Counted from the first letter of the stretch, positions 40,377 through 49,253 are shown. The stretch: 64,000 nt of DNA from CAVQCJ01 sp963849365 (GCA_963849365.1 CAWKHA010000003.1:62001-126000); one strand, 5' to 3'. The notes: generated by a model from the letters alone, not told the origin. A program made the numbers and translations.

Positions 40377-41798
40377 TCCAGCGTGGACCTGCACCTGTCC
40401 GTCGACCGAACGCTCGGCGTCCGGGCCGGGCTCGAGCAGGCGCTGCGCGAGTCGGTGCGCTCGGGCCGGCTACACGTCGGCACCCGGCTGCCCTCCTCTC
40501 GAGCCCTCGCCGCGGACCTCGGCGTGGCGCGCAACACCGTGGCCGACGTCTACGGCCAGCTGATCGCCGAGGGCTACCTTTCGGGCCGGGTCGGGTCCGG
40601 CACAGTCGTCGCTCCGCGCGACTTCGCCGGGCAGGTGGTCGCTGTGGAGCCCGCTGCCGCCCCCGTCCGCGACCGCTCAGCCGGCGAAGTGGGGAGGGGG
40701 CCGGCCTACGGGCTGCGCGCCGGCACCCCCGACCTGTCGCTGTTCCCCCGGGCCGCGTGGTCCGCCGCGGTGCGACGGGCGCTGGCCACCGCGCCGAACG
40801 AGGTCTTCGGGTACTCCGACCCGCGCGGGCGGCCGGAGCTGCGCGCGGCGCTCGCCACGTACCTGACCCGGGCCCGCGGCCTGCAGTGCGACCCGGAACG
40901 GATCGTCGTGTGCGGCGGCCACGTGCAGGCGGTCGGGCTGCTGGTGCGGGCTCTGGTCGCGCGCGGCGGCTCCCGTTTCGCGCTCGAGCGGCCGGGGCTG
41001 CCCTACCTGCCGGAGCTGGTGCGCCGGCGGGGGATGACCGTGGTGCCGCTCGGCGTCGACGCGTCGGGCGCGCGCACCGACCGGCTCGCGCGGACGCGCG
41101 CATCGGCGGTCATGCTCACGCCGGCGCACCAGTTCCCGACCGGCGCCCTGCTCAGCCCGGCCCGCCGCGCGGCGGTGCTCGACTGGAGCCGGAGCAGCGG
41201 GGGCGTGGTGGTCGAGGACGACTACGACGGCGAGTTCCGGTTCGACCGCCAGCCGGTCGGTGCGCTGCAGGGCCTCGCCCCCGAGCGGGTCGTCTACATC
41301 GGGACCGCCAGCAAGAGCCTCGCCCCCGGCCTGCGGCTGGGCTGGACGGTGCTGCCGCCCGATCTGGTCGCGCCGGTGGCCGCGGAGAAGGAGCTCGACG
41401 ACAAGCACGCACCGGTGCTCGACCAGCTGGCGCTGGCCGACCTCATCGGCTCCGGCGCGTACGACCGGCAGGTCCGGCGGGCGCGCCTGGTCTACCGTCG
41501 CCGGCGTCAGCACCTGGTCGAGGCCCTGGCCGAACGCGTGCCGCAGGTCCAGGTGTCCGGTGCGGCCGCCGGGCTGCAGGCGCTGGTCAGGCTCCCCGCC
41601 GACGTCGACGAGGCGGAGGTCGAACGGCGGGCCGAGGCGGCCGGCCTCGCCGTCGAGGGAGTCGGCCGGTACGGCGCCGACGCTGCTTGGGGACCGGCGC
41701 TGGTCGTCGGGTACGGCGCGCCGTCCGAACGCGGTTTCGGCGCGGCGCTGGACCTGCTCTGCCGGGTGCTCGCGGCGTCGGTCCAGGTGCCGCACTGA
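40359..41798 (+). CDS. MocR/PdxR-family PLP-dependent transcriptional regulator
   Basis: A 479-residue chimera of a GntR winged helix and a class I aminotransferase-like domain. The HTH is LHVGTRLPSSRALAADLGVARNTVADVYGQL; the PLP-binding Lys is in GTASKSLAPGLRLGW, and EDDYDGEFRFD holds the Asp that pairs with PLP nitrogen. Family members sense PLP, GABA or related amino compounds. It is divergent from the AhpD-like gene. The start is GTG; no ribosome-binding site is obvious. Confidence 0.92.
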   Translation: METWATSSVDLHLSVDRTLGVRAGLEQALRESVRSGRLHVGTRLPSSRALAADLGVARNTVADVYGQLIAEGYLSGRVGSGTVVAPRDFAGQVVAVEPAAAPVRDRSAGEVGRGPAYGLRAGTPDLSLFPRAAWSAAVRRALATAPNEVFGYSDPRGRPELRAALATYLTRARGLQCDPERIVVCGGHVQAVGLLVRALVARGGSRFALERPGLPYLPELVRRRGMTVVPLGVDASGARTDRLARTRASAVMLTPAHQFPTGALLSPARRAAVLDWSRSSGGVVVEDDYDGEFRFDRQPVGALQGLAPERVVYIGTASKSLAPGLRLGWTVLPPDLVAPVAAEKELDDKHAPVLDQLALADLIGSGAYDRQVRRARLVYRRRRQHLVEALAERVPQVQVSGAAAGLQALVRLPADVDEAEVERRAEAAGLAVEGVGRYGADAAWGPALVVGYGAPSERGFGAALDLLCRVLAASVQVPH

Positions 41799-41944
41799 CC
41801 GGCGCAGGTGGCACCGCCCGCACTCGCGTCGATCGGTGTGGCACAGCGTCGGCTGTTCGGCCGAAGGGCTGGCCGGATCCCGTTCCGCCCGCAAGGATGA
41901 CCGAAGAACCGTGTACCGACGTACGGACCGACTGAGGAGCCGCC

Positions 41945-42397
41945 GTGACCGACCAGCTGGACGACCTTGACGAGATGGGTCCGATCGACTACGCAATCAT
42001 CGAGTTCCCCGGCAACAAGATGACGGGAGAGGCCTTCCCGCTGCTGGTCGACCTGGTCGACCGCGGCATCATCCGCCTCATCGACCTGGCCTTCATCCGC
42101 AAGGACCTGGACGGGTCCGTGGAGGGGCTGGCCATCGCGGACTTCGACGCTGACGGCACGCTCGACCTCGCGGTGTTCGAGGGCGCCTCATCGGGCCTGC
42201 TCGCGCAGGACGACATCGACGAGGCGAGCTCGGTGCTGGAGCCGGGCAGCGCGGCCGGGATCATCGTGTACGAGAACCTGTGGGCAGCGCCGTTCGCGCG
42301 GGCCCTGCGCCGCAACGGCGCCCAGCTGGTCGCCAGCGGGAGGATCCCGGTCCAGGCGATCCTCGCCTCGATCGACGCCGCAGACGCCAAGGGCTGA
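41945..42397 (+). CDS. DUF6325-like (DUF1269-related) protein
   Basis: A 150-residue acidic protein with MGPIDYAIIEFPGNKM near the start, VDRGIIRLIDLAFIRKD, DLAVFEGASSGLL and VYENLWAAPFARALRRNGAQLV. I recognise it as the actinobacterial DUF6325 family, related to membrane-stress DUF1269 proteins. GTG start with GAGGAG upstream. It is followed by a SHOCT-domain protein, a recurrent pairing. The function is unknown; stress response is a guess from neighbours in other genomes. Confidence 0.8.
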   Translation: MTDQLDDLDEMGPIDYAIIEFPGNKMTGEAFPLLVDLVDRGIIRLIDLAFIRKDLDGSVEGLAIADFDADGTLDLAVFEGASSGLLAQDDIDEASSVLEPGSAAGIIVYENLWAAPFARALRRNGAQLVASGRIPVQAILASIDAADAKG

Positions 42398-42429
42398 CCG
42401 ACCGACTCCGAAGCAGAGAGGGAAGCACC

Positions 42430-42747
42430 ATGCCAGGTCTCATCCGCGGGGTCGCCAGGACCGCAGTGGTCGCCGGCACCGCCACCGCCGTCTCCGGACG
42501 GGTCCGGCGCCGCCAGGAGGGCCGGTGGGCCCAGCAGGAGCAGGCCGCACCGCAGGAGCAGGCGGCCCCGCCCCAGCAGTACGCACCGCCGCCGCCCCAG
42601 TACGCACCCGCGCCGCCGGCGCCCGCTGCCGAGACCGGCATGGACGCCAAGCTCGAGCAGCTCAAGCAGCTGGGCGAGCTGCAGGCGGCCGGCGTGCTGA
42701 CGCCGGAGGAGTTCGCCGCGCAGAAGGCGCAGATCCTCAACAGCTGA
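42430..42747 (+). CDS. SHOCT-domain protein
   Basis: A 105-residue protein with an N-terminal hydrophobic, basic stretch (IRGVARTAVVAGTATAVSGRVRRR), a Gln/Pro/Ala/Tyr-rich linker, and a C-terminal SHOCT motif: MDAKLEQLKQLGELQAAGVLTPEEFAAQKAQIL. SHOCT motifs are short helical oligomerisation or anchoring modules. It lies 32 bases after the DUF6325 gene with AGAGAGGG near its start, so the two form an operon. Confidence 0.85.
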   Translation: MPGLIRGVARTAVVAGTATAVSGRVRRRQEGRWAQQEQAAPQEQAAPPQQYAPPPPQYAPAPPAPAAETGMDAKLEQLKQLGELQAAGVLTPEEFAAQKAQILNS

Positions 42748-42801
42748 CGGCGCCGTCACGACGTCGGTCAGGTCCCCGGCCGGCTCCGGCCTTGGACCTG
42801 G

Positions 42802-43056
42802 TCAGCGCGTCCGGGGCCGGTGCGGGTGCAGCAGTGCCGGCTCCCAGCTGAAGCGGCCCGGGTGGGCGCAGTGCATGCACAGGTTCCGCTCACCTCGCCC
42901 GGTGGCGTCCAGGCGCCATCTCCCGCACTGCGGGCAGCCGACGACGAGGCGGGTGCCGCTGAGGATGCCCACGAGCCCGATCACGATCATCGCCACCATG
43001 GCCGCGGCCAGCACGAGGACGACGGCGAGAGTGACGGCCCAGATCAGCTGCACCAT
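42802..43056 (-). CDS. Small membrane protein with a cytoplasmic zinc ribbon
   Basis: An 84-residue protein: one long hydrophobic segment (WAVTLAVVLVLAAAMVAMIV), then CPQCGRWRLD...CMHCAH, a CxxC/CxxC zinc-ribbon pair. The last ~20 residues are basic. Not a family I recognise. It is divergent from the sulfite-oxidase-like gene and convergent with the SHOCT gene. Confidence 0.65.
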   Translation of the reverse strand: MVQLIWAVTLAVVLVLAAAMVAMIVIGLVGILSGTRLVVGCPQCGRWRLDATGRGERNLCMHCAHPGRFSWEPALLHPHRPRTR

Positions 43057-43170
43057 GTCGCGCACCTCCCTGCCTCGGTCTCCACGATACGTCCGCCGAG
43101 CCATGGCCGGGCCGGCCGCGGCGAGGCTTTCTACCGGCAACGGGAGCCGCGTCCGGGCTAGGGTCACCGC

Positions 43171-44247
43171 ATGGGTGAAGCACGCGTCGCGGACCTGCAC
43201 GAGGGGATCTCCCTCGACGAGCTGCAGCTCGCGGCCCGCAACCACGGCATGCCCCTGGAGGCGCTGCGCTATCCGGTGACACCGATCGGGCTGCACTACC
43301 TGCTGATCCACTACGACATCCCTGACGTCGATCCGGCGGCGTGGCGCCTGGAGGTCGGCGGGGCCGTCGACCGTCCGACGGTGCTCGACCTCGCCGCGTT
43401 GCGGGCCCGTCCGCGCCAGACGCAGCGCGTCACGATCGAGTGCGCCGGGAACGGTCGCGCCCGGTTGCTCCCGCGTCCGGTCAGCCAACCGTGGCTCGTC
43501 GAGGCGGTGGGGACCGCGGAGTGGACCGGCACGCCGCTGGCGCCGCTGCTCGCGGAGTGCGGCCTGCGACCCGAGGCGCTCGAGGTCGTCTTCACCGGCG
43601 CCGACCACGGCAGCGAGCGCGGCGTCGAGCAGGACTACCAGCGCGGGATGTCCGTCGCCGACGTGCGCAGCGGCGACCTGCTGCTGGCGTACGAGATGAA
43701 CGGCCAGCCGCTGCCTGCGCAGCACGGCGCGCCGGTGCGGCTGGTCGCGCCGGGCTGGTACGGCATGGCGCACGTCAAGTGGCTGGAGCGCATCGAGGTG
43801 GTCACCGAGCCCTTCGCGGGGTTCCAGAACGCCACTGCGTACCGGGTCAAGCAGCACGACGAGCCGGGCGACCCGGTGACCCGGATGCGCCCGCGGGCCC
43901 TCGTCGTGCCGCCCGGCTTCCCCGACTTCATGACTCGGGTGCGCGTCGTCGACGTCGGCGAGCACACGCTGCGCGGCCGTGCCTGGTCGGGTGCGGCCGA
44001 GGTCGCTCGCGTCGAGGTCAGTGTCGACGGCGGGGCCACCTGGGCGGACGCGGACCTCGAGGAGCCGCCGGCCCGCTGGGCGTGGGTCGGGTGGACCTTC
44101 CCGTGGCTGGCGGACGTGCCCGGCGCGACCGAGATCTGCTGCCGGGCGACGGACGCGACCGGTGACGTGCAGCCGGTGGACCAGCCGTGGAACCGGCAGG
44201 GCATGGCGAACAACCTGGTGCAGCGGGTCCCGGTCCGAGTCCGGTGA
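43171..44247 (+). CDS. Sulfite-oxidase-family molybdenum enzyme
   Basis: A 358-residue molybdopterin-dependent oxidoreductase with the Mo-ligand Cys in TIECAGNGRA (residue ~92). Further motifs are YLLIHYDIPDVDPAAWRLEVGG, DHGSERGVEQDYQRGMS, LAPGWYGMAHVKWLERIEV and the C-terminal Mo-co dimerisation domain (VSVDGGATWADADLEE). No signal peptide or haem domain is present, so it is a cytoplasmic member of the plant-like SO type. Substrate may be sulfite or another oxyanion. The stop overlaps the GTG of the Nudix gene. Confidence 0.92.
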   Translation: MGEARVADLHEGISLDELQLAARNHGMPLEALRYPVTPIGLHYLLIHYDIPDVDPAAWRLEVGGAVDRPTVLDLAALRARPRQTQRVTIECAGNGRARLLPRPVSQPWLVEAVGTAEWTGTPLAPLLAECGLRPEALEVVFTGADHGSERGVEQDYQRGMSVADVRSGDLLLAYEMNGQPLPAQHGAPVRLVAPGWYGMAHVKWLERIEVVTEPFAGFQNATAYRVKQHDEPGDPVTRMRPRALVVPPGFPDFMTRVRVVDVGEHTLRGRAWSGAAEVARVEVSVDGGATWADADLEEPPARWAWVGWTFPWLADVPGATEICCRATDATGDVQPVDQPWNRQGMANNLVQRVPVRVR

Positions 44248-44741
44248 ACCCCGGTCCGCGTCCCGGCCGGGCCAGGCGCAGCGCGGGCCTGCTGGTGTTC
44301 CGCCGTACCGGCGCCCGGGTCGAGGTGCTGCTCGGGCACATGGGCGGACCGCTCTGGGCCGCGCGGGACCGAGGGGGCTGGTCCATACCGAAGGGCGAGT
44401 ACGAGGCGGACGAAGCGGCGGTCGACGCGGCCCGTCGTGAGTTCGAGGAGGAGCTCGGCCTGGCTCCGCCCGACGGGGAGCTCGTCGGGCTCGGCGAGGC
44501 TCGCCAGCGCTCGGGCAAGATCGTCACGGTCTGGGCGGTCGAGGGCGAGGTGGATCCGCGCCAGGTCGTGCCGGGGACCTTCACGATGGAGTGGCCACGC
44601 GGGTCGGGTCGGACGGCGCAGTTCCCGGAGATCGACCGGGTGGAGTGGTTCGCCGTCGACGCGGCGCACGCGAAGCTGATCGAGGGGCAGCGGCCGTTCC
44701 TGGACCGGCTGGAGCAGCAGCTGCGCGGCCCCGAAGCCTGA
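44244..44741 (+). CDS. Nudix hydrolase
   Basis: A 165-residue Nudix hydrolase with an intact box: GEYEADEAAVDAARREFEEELG (split here as G-x5-E and REFEEELG). The preceding WSIPKG and the N-terminal RRSAGLLVFRRTG fit the family of small NDP/NTP hydrolases. The GTG start overlaps the sulfite-oxidase-like gene's stop codon. The substrate is unknown. Confidence 0.92.
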   Translation: MNPGPRPGRARRSAGLLVFRRTGARVEVLLGHMGGPLWAARDRGGWSIPKGEYEADEAAVDAARREFEEELGLAPPDGELVGLGEARQRSGKIVTVWAVEGEVDPRQVVPGTFTMEWPRGSGRTAQFPEIDRVEWFAVDAAHAKLIEGQRPFLDRLEQQLRGPEA

Positions 44742-44765
44742 CCGGACCCAGGAGGCGTCGTTCCG

Positions 44766-45590
44766 CTACGCCTGCCCCGAGCTCGCGTGTCCGTTCGACG
44801 CGTTCCCGTTCGACGGCTTGGACGGCTTGGACGGATGAGTCTTGGCCGGTGCGCTGCTCGCCGGCGTCGAAGGCGTGTGCGAGGGCTTGTGCGACGGTTG
44901 CTGCGACGCGTGACCGGGCGCCGCGGCGAGCACCTGCGCGCAGTACTGGTCGACCGTCTGCCCGTTGGCGGCCGCTGCGGCCGAAAGGTTGCGCTGGGCC
45001 ACCGACCGGGCCTTGGCCTGGGCCGAGTTCACCAGGTACGCCCGGCACAGGCCCACCGCCGAGGCGCCGGTGGCGTCAGGTCCGACCCCCGTCGTCCCTG
45101 CGGCAGTCGAGGACGGCGCCGACGAGGGCCGCCCGGACGCGCTCGCGGTCGAGGCGTGACCGGCACCGCTCGAGGCTTGCGTCGATCCGGCCGTAGCCGT
45201 CCCGGCCCGCGGCGGGGGCTGCTGGTCCGCGCGAGGCAGCACCGTAATCGTCATCGCCGCGGCGGCGCCCGCCAACCCGATCACCGCCGCGGCCGCCACG
45301 GCGGTCACCTTGGCCGCGCGCCCCAGCATCCGCGGCGCGGTTCGTGCCGCTGCCTGCCGGGCCCGCTCGGCCGTGAAGGCCCGGACGGTGGCCGTCTCCG
45401 CGGCGAGCTCACGGGCCGTGGCCGGGGCGTCGAGCGCCGCGATCAGCCGTTCGAGGCGGCGCACTGTGCCGATGCCCGCCGGCTGGCCGGCGGCGCCGGC
45501 GAGCATCGCCTCGGCCCGCCAGTCCGGCAGCAGGTCGACCGGGAGCATCGGATCTTCGTCCACATCTGACCATCGTCCGGGGAGGTCCAC
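44766..45590 (-). CDS. Probable anti-sigma-type single-TM protein with secreted low-complexity tail
   Basis: A 274-residue protein. The cytoplasmic N-terminal ~95 residues include RRLERLIAALDAPATARELAAETATV, followed by a TM segment (VTAVAAAAVIGLAGAAAAMTI), then a Ser/Thr/Ala-rich extracellular part with two Cys (GLCRAYLVN; DQYCAQVL) and a C-terminal Lys/Pro/Ser tail. It follows the sigma-factor gene by 3 bases, so it is probably its regulator. No zinc anti-sigma motif is visible. GTG is the first start; a later ATG (MLPVD) is possible. Confidence 0.75.
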   Translation of the reverse strand: MDLPGRWSDVDEDPMLPVDLLPDWRAEAMLAGAAGQPAGIGTVRRLERLIAALDAPATARELAAETATVRAFTAERARQAAARTAPRMLGRAAKVTAVAAAAVIGLAGAAAAMTITVLPRADQQPPPRAGTATAGSTQASSGAGHASTASASGRPSSAPSSTAAGTTGVGPDATGASAVGLCRAYLVNSAQAKARSVAQRNLSAAAAANGQTVDQYCAQVLAAAPGHASQQPSHKPSHTPSTPASSAPAKTHPSKPSKPSNGNASNGHASSGQA

Positions 45591-45593
45591 CTG

Positions 45594-46208
45594 TTACACC
45601 TGCTCCCGCGTTGCCGACTGCTCGAGCATGGCGCCGAGGCGACGCAGGCCCCGGTGTGCGAGGACCCGGACCGCGCCGGGACTCTTGCCCAGCACGGCCG
45701 CGACCTCGTTGTTGTCCAGCCCGGCGAGCACCCGTAGCAGGATCACCTCGGCCTGGTCCGGCGACAGCCTGCGCACCAGGGCCACTGCTGCTCGCGTGGC
45801 CGCGTCCTGCTCCACCAGCTCCGCCGAGTCCGGCGCGAACAGCTCGGCGTCCTCGACGTCGGGCCAGGGCTGCGTCGGCCGGCGCACCTCGCTGCGGACC
45901 TGGTCGATGACCTTGCGGCGGCCGATGGTGAAGACCCATGCACGGAAGTCCGACTCGCCGCCGGTGAAACCGTCCAGGCCCCGCGCCACGTCCAGCCAGG
46001 TCTCCGACGCGGCGTCTTCCCCCTGCATCCGGTCCTGGCTCCGCAGGAACCGCAGCAGCCCGGGGTGGATCGACCGGTACAGGAGCGTGAAGGACTCGGC
46101 GTCCCCCTCGCGGGCACGCATCAGCAGCGCCTGGAACTCCTCCGCGTCCATGGTGCTCTGAGTGTCGGCAGCCGCGGGCCGCGGATGAACGGTCGGTGAC
46201 CGGCTCAT
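45594..46208 (-). CDS. ECF-type RNA polymerase sigma factor next to the tad operon
   Basis: A sigma-70-family protein of about 204 residues (start ambiguous: GTG 46241, ATG 46208 or ATG 46151). Region 2: FTLLYRSIHPGLLRFLRSQD with GEDAASETWLDVARGLD; region 4: LSPDQAEVILLRVLAGLDNNEVAAVLGKSPGAVRVLAHRG. It is coupled to an anti-sigma-like gene and divergent from the flp/tad operon, so it could control pilus expression. That link is positional only. Confidence 0.88.
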   Translation of the reverse strand: MSRSPTVHPRPAAADTQSTMDAEEFQALLMRAREGDAESFTLLYRSIHPGLLRFLRSQDRMQGEDAASETWLDVARGLDGFTGGESDFRAWVFTIGRRKVIDQVRSEVRRPTQPWPDVEDAELFAPDSAELVEQDAATRAAVALVRRLSPDQAEVILLRVLAGLDNNEVAAVLGKSPGAVRVLAHRGLRRLGAMLEQSATREQV

Positions 46209-46408
46209 CGCCGCGCCGCTGCGCTGCGTCACCACGGTCACCCGTCCGGGGTCCGACGTTCGCAGACTGTTACGGGTGTCGCGGGCCGAGATCGGTGGAG
46301 CATCGCACGATGCCCGGCGCCGCGATGCGCTGCAAGCCTTCCCCCGTGCGGTCCATCGAGATGGCCCACCGGCTCTGCGGGGCCGTCACAGATACCGGAG
46401 GGGTTCAG

Positions 46409-46579
46409 ATGCTCAAGTACATCGCAAAGCTCCAGACCAAGATGCACGGCGACGAGGGTGCCACCGCCGTCGAGTACGGCCTGATGGTTGCCCTGATCGC
46501 GGGCGTCATCATCGGCGTGGTCACGCTGCTCGGCACCACTCTGCAGGGTGTCTTCACCACGGTGACCGGCGCGCTCTGA
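46409..46579 (+). CDS. flp: Flp/Fap-type pilin 1
   Basis: A 56-residue prepilin. The N-terminal basic leader and processing region (MHGDEGATAVEYGLMVALIAG) with the conserved Glu-Tyr and long hydrophobic helix match type IVb Flp pilins. GGAGGGG (46397–46403) is a strong ribosome-binding site for the ATG. Cleavage should fall at the Gly-Ala before Thr-Ala-Val-Glu-Tyr. It heads the tad operon and is followed by a large hairpin. Confidence 0.93.
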   Translation: MLKYIAKLQTKMHGDEGATAVEYGLMVALIAGVIIGVVTLLGTTLQGVFTTVTGAL

Positions 46580-46593
46580 TCGAACGGTTGCCA

Positions 46594-46646
46594 ACCTTCG
46601 GCCGGCAGTTCATCCAGCGCCCCTGAAGCGGTTGCCGGCCGAAGGT
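46594..46646 (+). terminator. Large intercistronic hairpin between the two pilin genes
   Basis: ACCTTCGGCCGGCA (46594–46607) and TGCCGGCCGAAGGT (46633–46646) are perfect 14-bp complements with a 25-nt loop. With no T-run, it is more likely an RNA-stabilising or attenuating hairpin than a full terminator. It would let the first pilin be made in excess over the downstream assembly proteins. Confidence 0.7.
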
Positions 46647-46673
46647 CTGGCGCCAACGAGCGGAAGTGACTAC

Positions 46674-46820
46674 ATGACCCCGTCAGAGCGTGACCGCGGT
46701 GCGACGGCGGCGGAGTACGCCATCCTCGCCGGGCTGATCGCTGCCGTCATCGCCACGACCGTGGCGCTGTTCGGGCAGGCAGTGATCTCCCTCTTCACCC
46801 CCATCGTCAGCGCCTTCTGA
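46674..46820 (+). CDS. Flp-type pilin 2
   Basis: A 48-residue pilin-like protein: DRGATAAEYAILAGLIAAVI shows the Gly-Ala cleavage site, Glu-Tyr and a helical segment, ending VSLFTPIVSAF-like. It is shorter at the N-terminus than pilin 1. It could be a second major pilin or a minor pilin; expression probably differs from pilin 1 because of the intervening hairpin. Confidence 0.88.
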   Translation: MTPSERDRGATAAEYAILAGLIAAVIATTVALFGQAVISLFTPIVSAF

Positions 46821-46843
46821 ACAAGTACCGGACCGGAGCAGAC

Positions 46844-47275
46844 ATGACCGCGCTACGCAGCGCACTCCGTGCGTGCCGGCCGGGACACGACGACTCGGGC
46901 GCCGCGGCCGTCGAGATGGCGCTGCTGCTCCCGGTGCTCCTGCTCATCCTGTTCGGCATCATCGACTTCGGTCGGGCGTTCAACATGCAGATCGCCCTGA
47001 CCCAGGCGTCGCGTGAAGGTGTCCGCGGCCTCGCCGTCGGCTCCAGCACGAACCCGACGTCCACCGTGCAGGCCGCAGCGGCGCCCGTGACCGGTGTCTC
47101 GGTGGCTTACACCGTTTGCCCGGCCAACCCGCTGCCCAACAGCGTCGCGACGGTGACGGCCACCAAGACGTTCACGTACGTCACGCCGATCTCCGGCCTG
47201 CTCGGCGCCATGGGACTGGGGTCGCTGGCGTCCCCGGTCATCACCGGAAGGGCCGAGATGCGATGCGGAGGGTGA
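46844..47275 (+). CDS. tadE: TadE-family pseudopilin
   Basis: A 143-residue TadE-like minor pseudopilin. GAAAVEMALLLPVLLLILFGIIDFGRAFN is the hallmark N-terminal helix with a processing site before Ala-Ala-Val-Glu. The remaining ~95 residues are extracellular with two cysteines. It overlaps the TadG gene by 13 bases, so the two are coupled. Confidence 0.93.
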   Translation: MTALRSALRACRPGHDDSGAAAVEMALLLPVLLLILFGIIDFGRAFNMQIALTQASREGVRGLAVGSSTNPTSTVQAAAAPVTGVSVAYTVCPANPLPNSVATVTATKTFTYVTPISGLLGAMGLGSLASPVITGRAEMRCGG

Positions 47276-48360
47276 GGCAGGACGACGACGGGGCGATCGC
47301 GGTCATCGTCGCGATCCTGATGGTCGTGATCCTCGGGGTCGCCACCATCGTGATCGACGCCGGCTCGCTGTACGCCGAGCGGCGCCAGCTCCAGAACGGC
47401 GCGGACTCCGCAGCGCTGGCGGTCGCGATCGACTGTGCCCGCAGCACCTGCGCCGGTTCGGGCTCCGCGCTGGCGACCGCGACCCAGCACGCGAACGCGA
47501 ACGCGAACGACGGGACCGCGACGGTCACGCAGGTGTGCGGCACCGCTCCCGGGCTGCCGAGCTGCTCGCCGTCACCGCCGTCGGGTGCCTGGGACTGTCC
47601 GGCCCAGCCGTCCGGCGGTTCGATGTCCGGCGCCCCGTACGTCCTGGTCAGGACGCAGACGCGGACGGGTTCGACAGCGCTGATGCCGCCGATCTTCGCC
47701 AGGGCTCTCGTCCCCGGCTACACCGGGACCACGGTCCGCGCGTGCGCGCGGGCCGGCTTCGGCGCTCCTTCGTCCGCCCAGGTCATCGCCACCACGGAGT
47801 CCCTGTGCGAGTGGAACGCGGCCACGTCGAACGGAACCAGCTTCGCGCCGGCGCCGCCGTACCCGCCGAACCCCGCGACCTCCTACGACCGGGTCATCTA
47901 CCTGCACACGACGTCCAAGGCCGGCTCTTGCCCGGCCGGCCCCAGCGGCTCGGACCTTCCCGGCGGGTTCGGCTTCCTCGACGACCCGACCGGCACGTGC
48001 ACGACGACGATCAGCACCAGCGGGACGTACGGCGACAACACTGGCGTCTCGGTGTCCAAACCCTGCAAGGACGCCATCCAGGCGGCCCAGGCCGGCAAGT
48101 ACGTCGTGTACCTGCCCATCTACAAGTCGGTGACGGGAACCGGGACCAACGGGGTCTACACCATCCAGGGGTTCGCGGCCTTCGTCATCACCGGCTACCA
48201 CCTGCCCGGGTTCTCGACCCCGTCCTGGCTGACCGGGAACGTCCCGTGCACCGGCTCGGACAAGTGCATATCCGGCTTCTACACCCAGGGCCTCATCCCC
48301 GGAGGGGGAACCGTGGGAGGTCCCTCCATGGGGGCCACCGTCATCCAGCTCACCGGCTGA
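47263..48360 (+). CDS. tadG: TadG-like pilus-assembly protein
   Basis: A 365-residue protein: the N-terminal DDGAIAVIVAILMVVILGVATIVIDAGSLYAERRQLQNGADSAALA (given in parts) is the TadG/Flp-secretion N-terminal domain with one TM helix. The long extracellular part has many Cys (in pairs such as DCARSTC and CGTAPGLPSC), Gly, Ser and Pro. It probably caps or anchors the pilus. The ATG overlaps the tadE 3' end. Confidence 0.88.
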   Translation: MRRVRQDDDGAIAVIVAILMVVILGVATIVIDAGSLYAERRQLQNGADSAALAVAIDCARSTCAGSGSALATATQHANANANDGTATVTQVCGTAPGLPSCSPSPPSGAWDCPAQPSGGSMSGAPYVLVRTQTRTGSTALMPPIFARALVPGYTGTTVRACARAGFGAPSSAQVIATTESLCEWNAATSNGTSFAPAPPYPPNPATSYDRVIYLHTTSKAGSCPAGPSGSDLPGGFGFLDDPTGTCTTTISTSGTYGDNTGVSVSKPCKDAIQAAQAGKYVVYLPIYKSVTGTGTNGVYTIQGFAAFVITGYHLPGFSTPSWLTGNVPCTGSDKCISGFYTQGLIPGGGTVGGPSMGATVIQLTG

Positions 48361-48423
48361 CACCCAGCCGGCACTCACGAACGGACCAGTCCCGGCGACG
48401 GGACACCAGGGGAGTTGCAGCTC

Positions 48424-49242
48424 ATGAACCGACGAGTCATCGCGGTCGTCCTCGCAGTGGTACTGGCTCTGGCCGGGACCGCCGCGGTGTCCGTGTACGT
48501 CCGCAGCGCCGACCAGCGCGCGCTGGCCGGTCAGCAGGCCGTCGAGGTCTACGTGGCGCAGAAGGCTGTCCCGGCCGGCACGACCCTCCAGGACGCGGTC
48601 GACCAGGGTCTGATCAGCCGCGAGCTGGTGTCCGCCAAGGGCGTTCCCACCGGTTCGCTGACCAGCGTCTACGCCGTCGGCCAGTCCAGCGTCGCGGTGT
48701 CCGACATCCAGCCGGGCGAGCTGGTGCTCGAGAGCCGCTTCGGTGCCCAGGTCGCGGTCAAGTCGGCGTTGCCGATCCCGAACGGGAAGATGGCCGTCAG
48801 CGTGGCGTTGCAAGACCCCGCGCACGTCGGCTCGTTCGTCACGCCGGGCGCGAAGATCGCCATCTTCGACACGTTCAACGTCCAGGGCCTGGTGGCCGGC
48901 AAGCCGATCCCCGCCGGCGACCACATCACGGATGACTTCAAGAAGAACCGGGCGACCCGGGTGCTGCTGTCCGACGTCGAGGTGCTCGCCGTCGGGCAGA
49001 CCACGGTGTCCGGCAGCCAGGGCGGCACCGACGGAACCGGCCAGACCAACGGCAGCCAGACCAGCGGCAACCAGACCGTGCAGACGACCACGTTGTTCAC
49101 GGTCGCGGTCGACCAGGCACAGGCCGAGGCGCTGGTCCACGGGATCCAGACCGGGACGCTCTACTTCGCCCTGCTCACGGACAGCTCGACGATCACCCCG
49201 GACTCGGGCGTCAACGACCTCACGCTCTTCAACGCGAAGTAA
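48424..49242 (+). CDS. cpaB: CpaB/RcpC-family pilus-assembly protein (SAF domain)
   Basis: A 272-residue protein with one N-terminal TM segment (VIAVVLAVVLALAGTAAVSVYV) and a SAF domain (VEVYVAQKAVPAGTTLQDAV; SVAVSDIQPGELVLESRF). A Gly/Ser/Thr-rich insertion precedes the last part (TTLFTVAVDQAQAEALVHGI). CpaB/RcpC is thought to interact with the secretin or cell wall. The ATG has GGGGAG upstream; an in-frame TTG/GTG-like start three codons earlier is less likely. Confidence 0.9.
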   Translation: MNRRVIAVVLAVVLALAGTAAVSVYVRSADQRALAGQQAVEVYVAQKAVPAGTTLQDAVDQGLISRELVSAKGVPTGSLTSVYAVGQSSVAVSDIQPGELVLESRFGAQVAVKSALPIPNGKMAVSVALQDPAHVGSFVTPGAKIAIFDTFNVQGLVAGKPIPAGDHITDDFKKNRATRVLLSDVEVLAVGQTTVSGSQGGTDGTGQTNGSQTSGNQTVQTTTLFTVAVDQAQAEALVHGIQTGTLYFALLTDSSTITPDSGVNDLTLFNAK

Positions 49243-49253
49243 GGGGACCGGTC

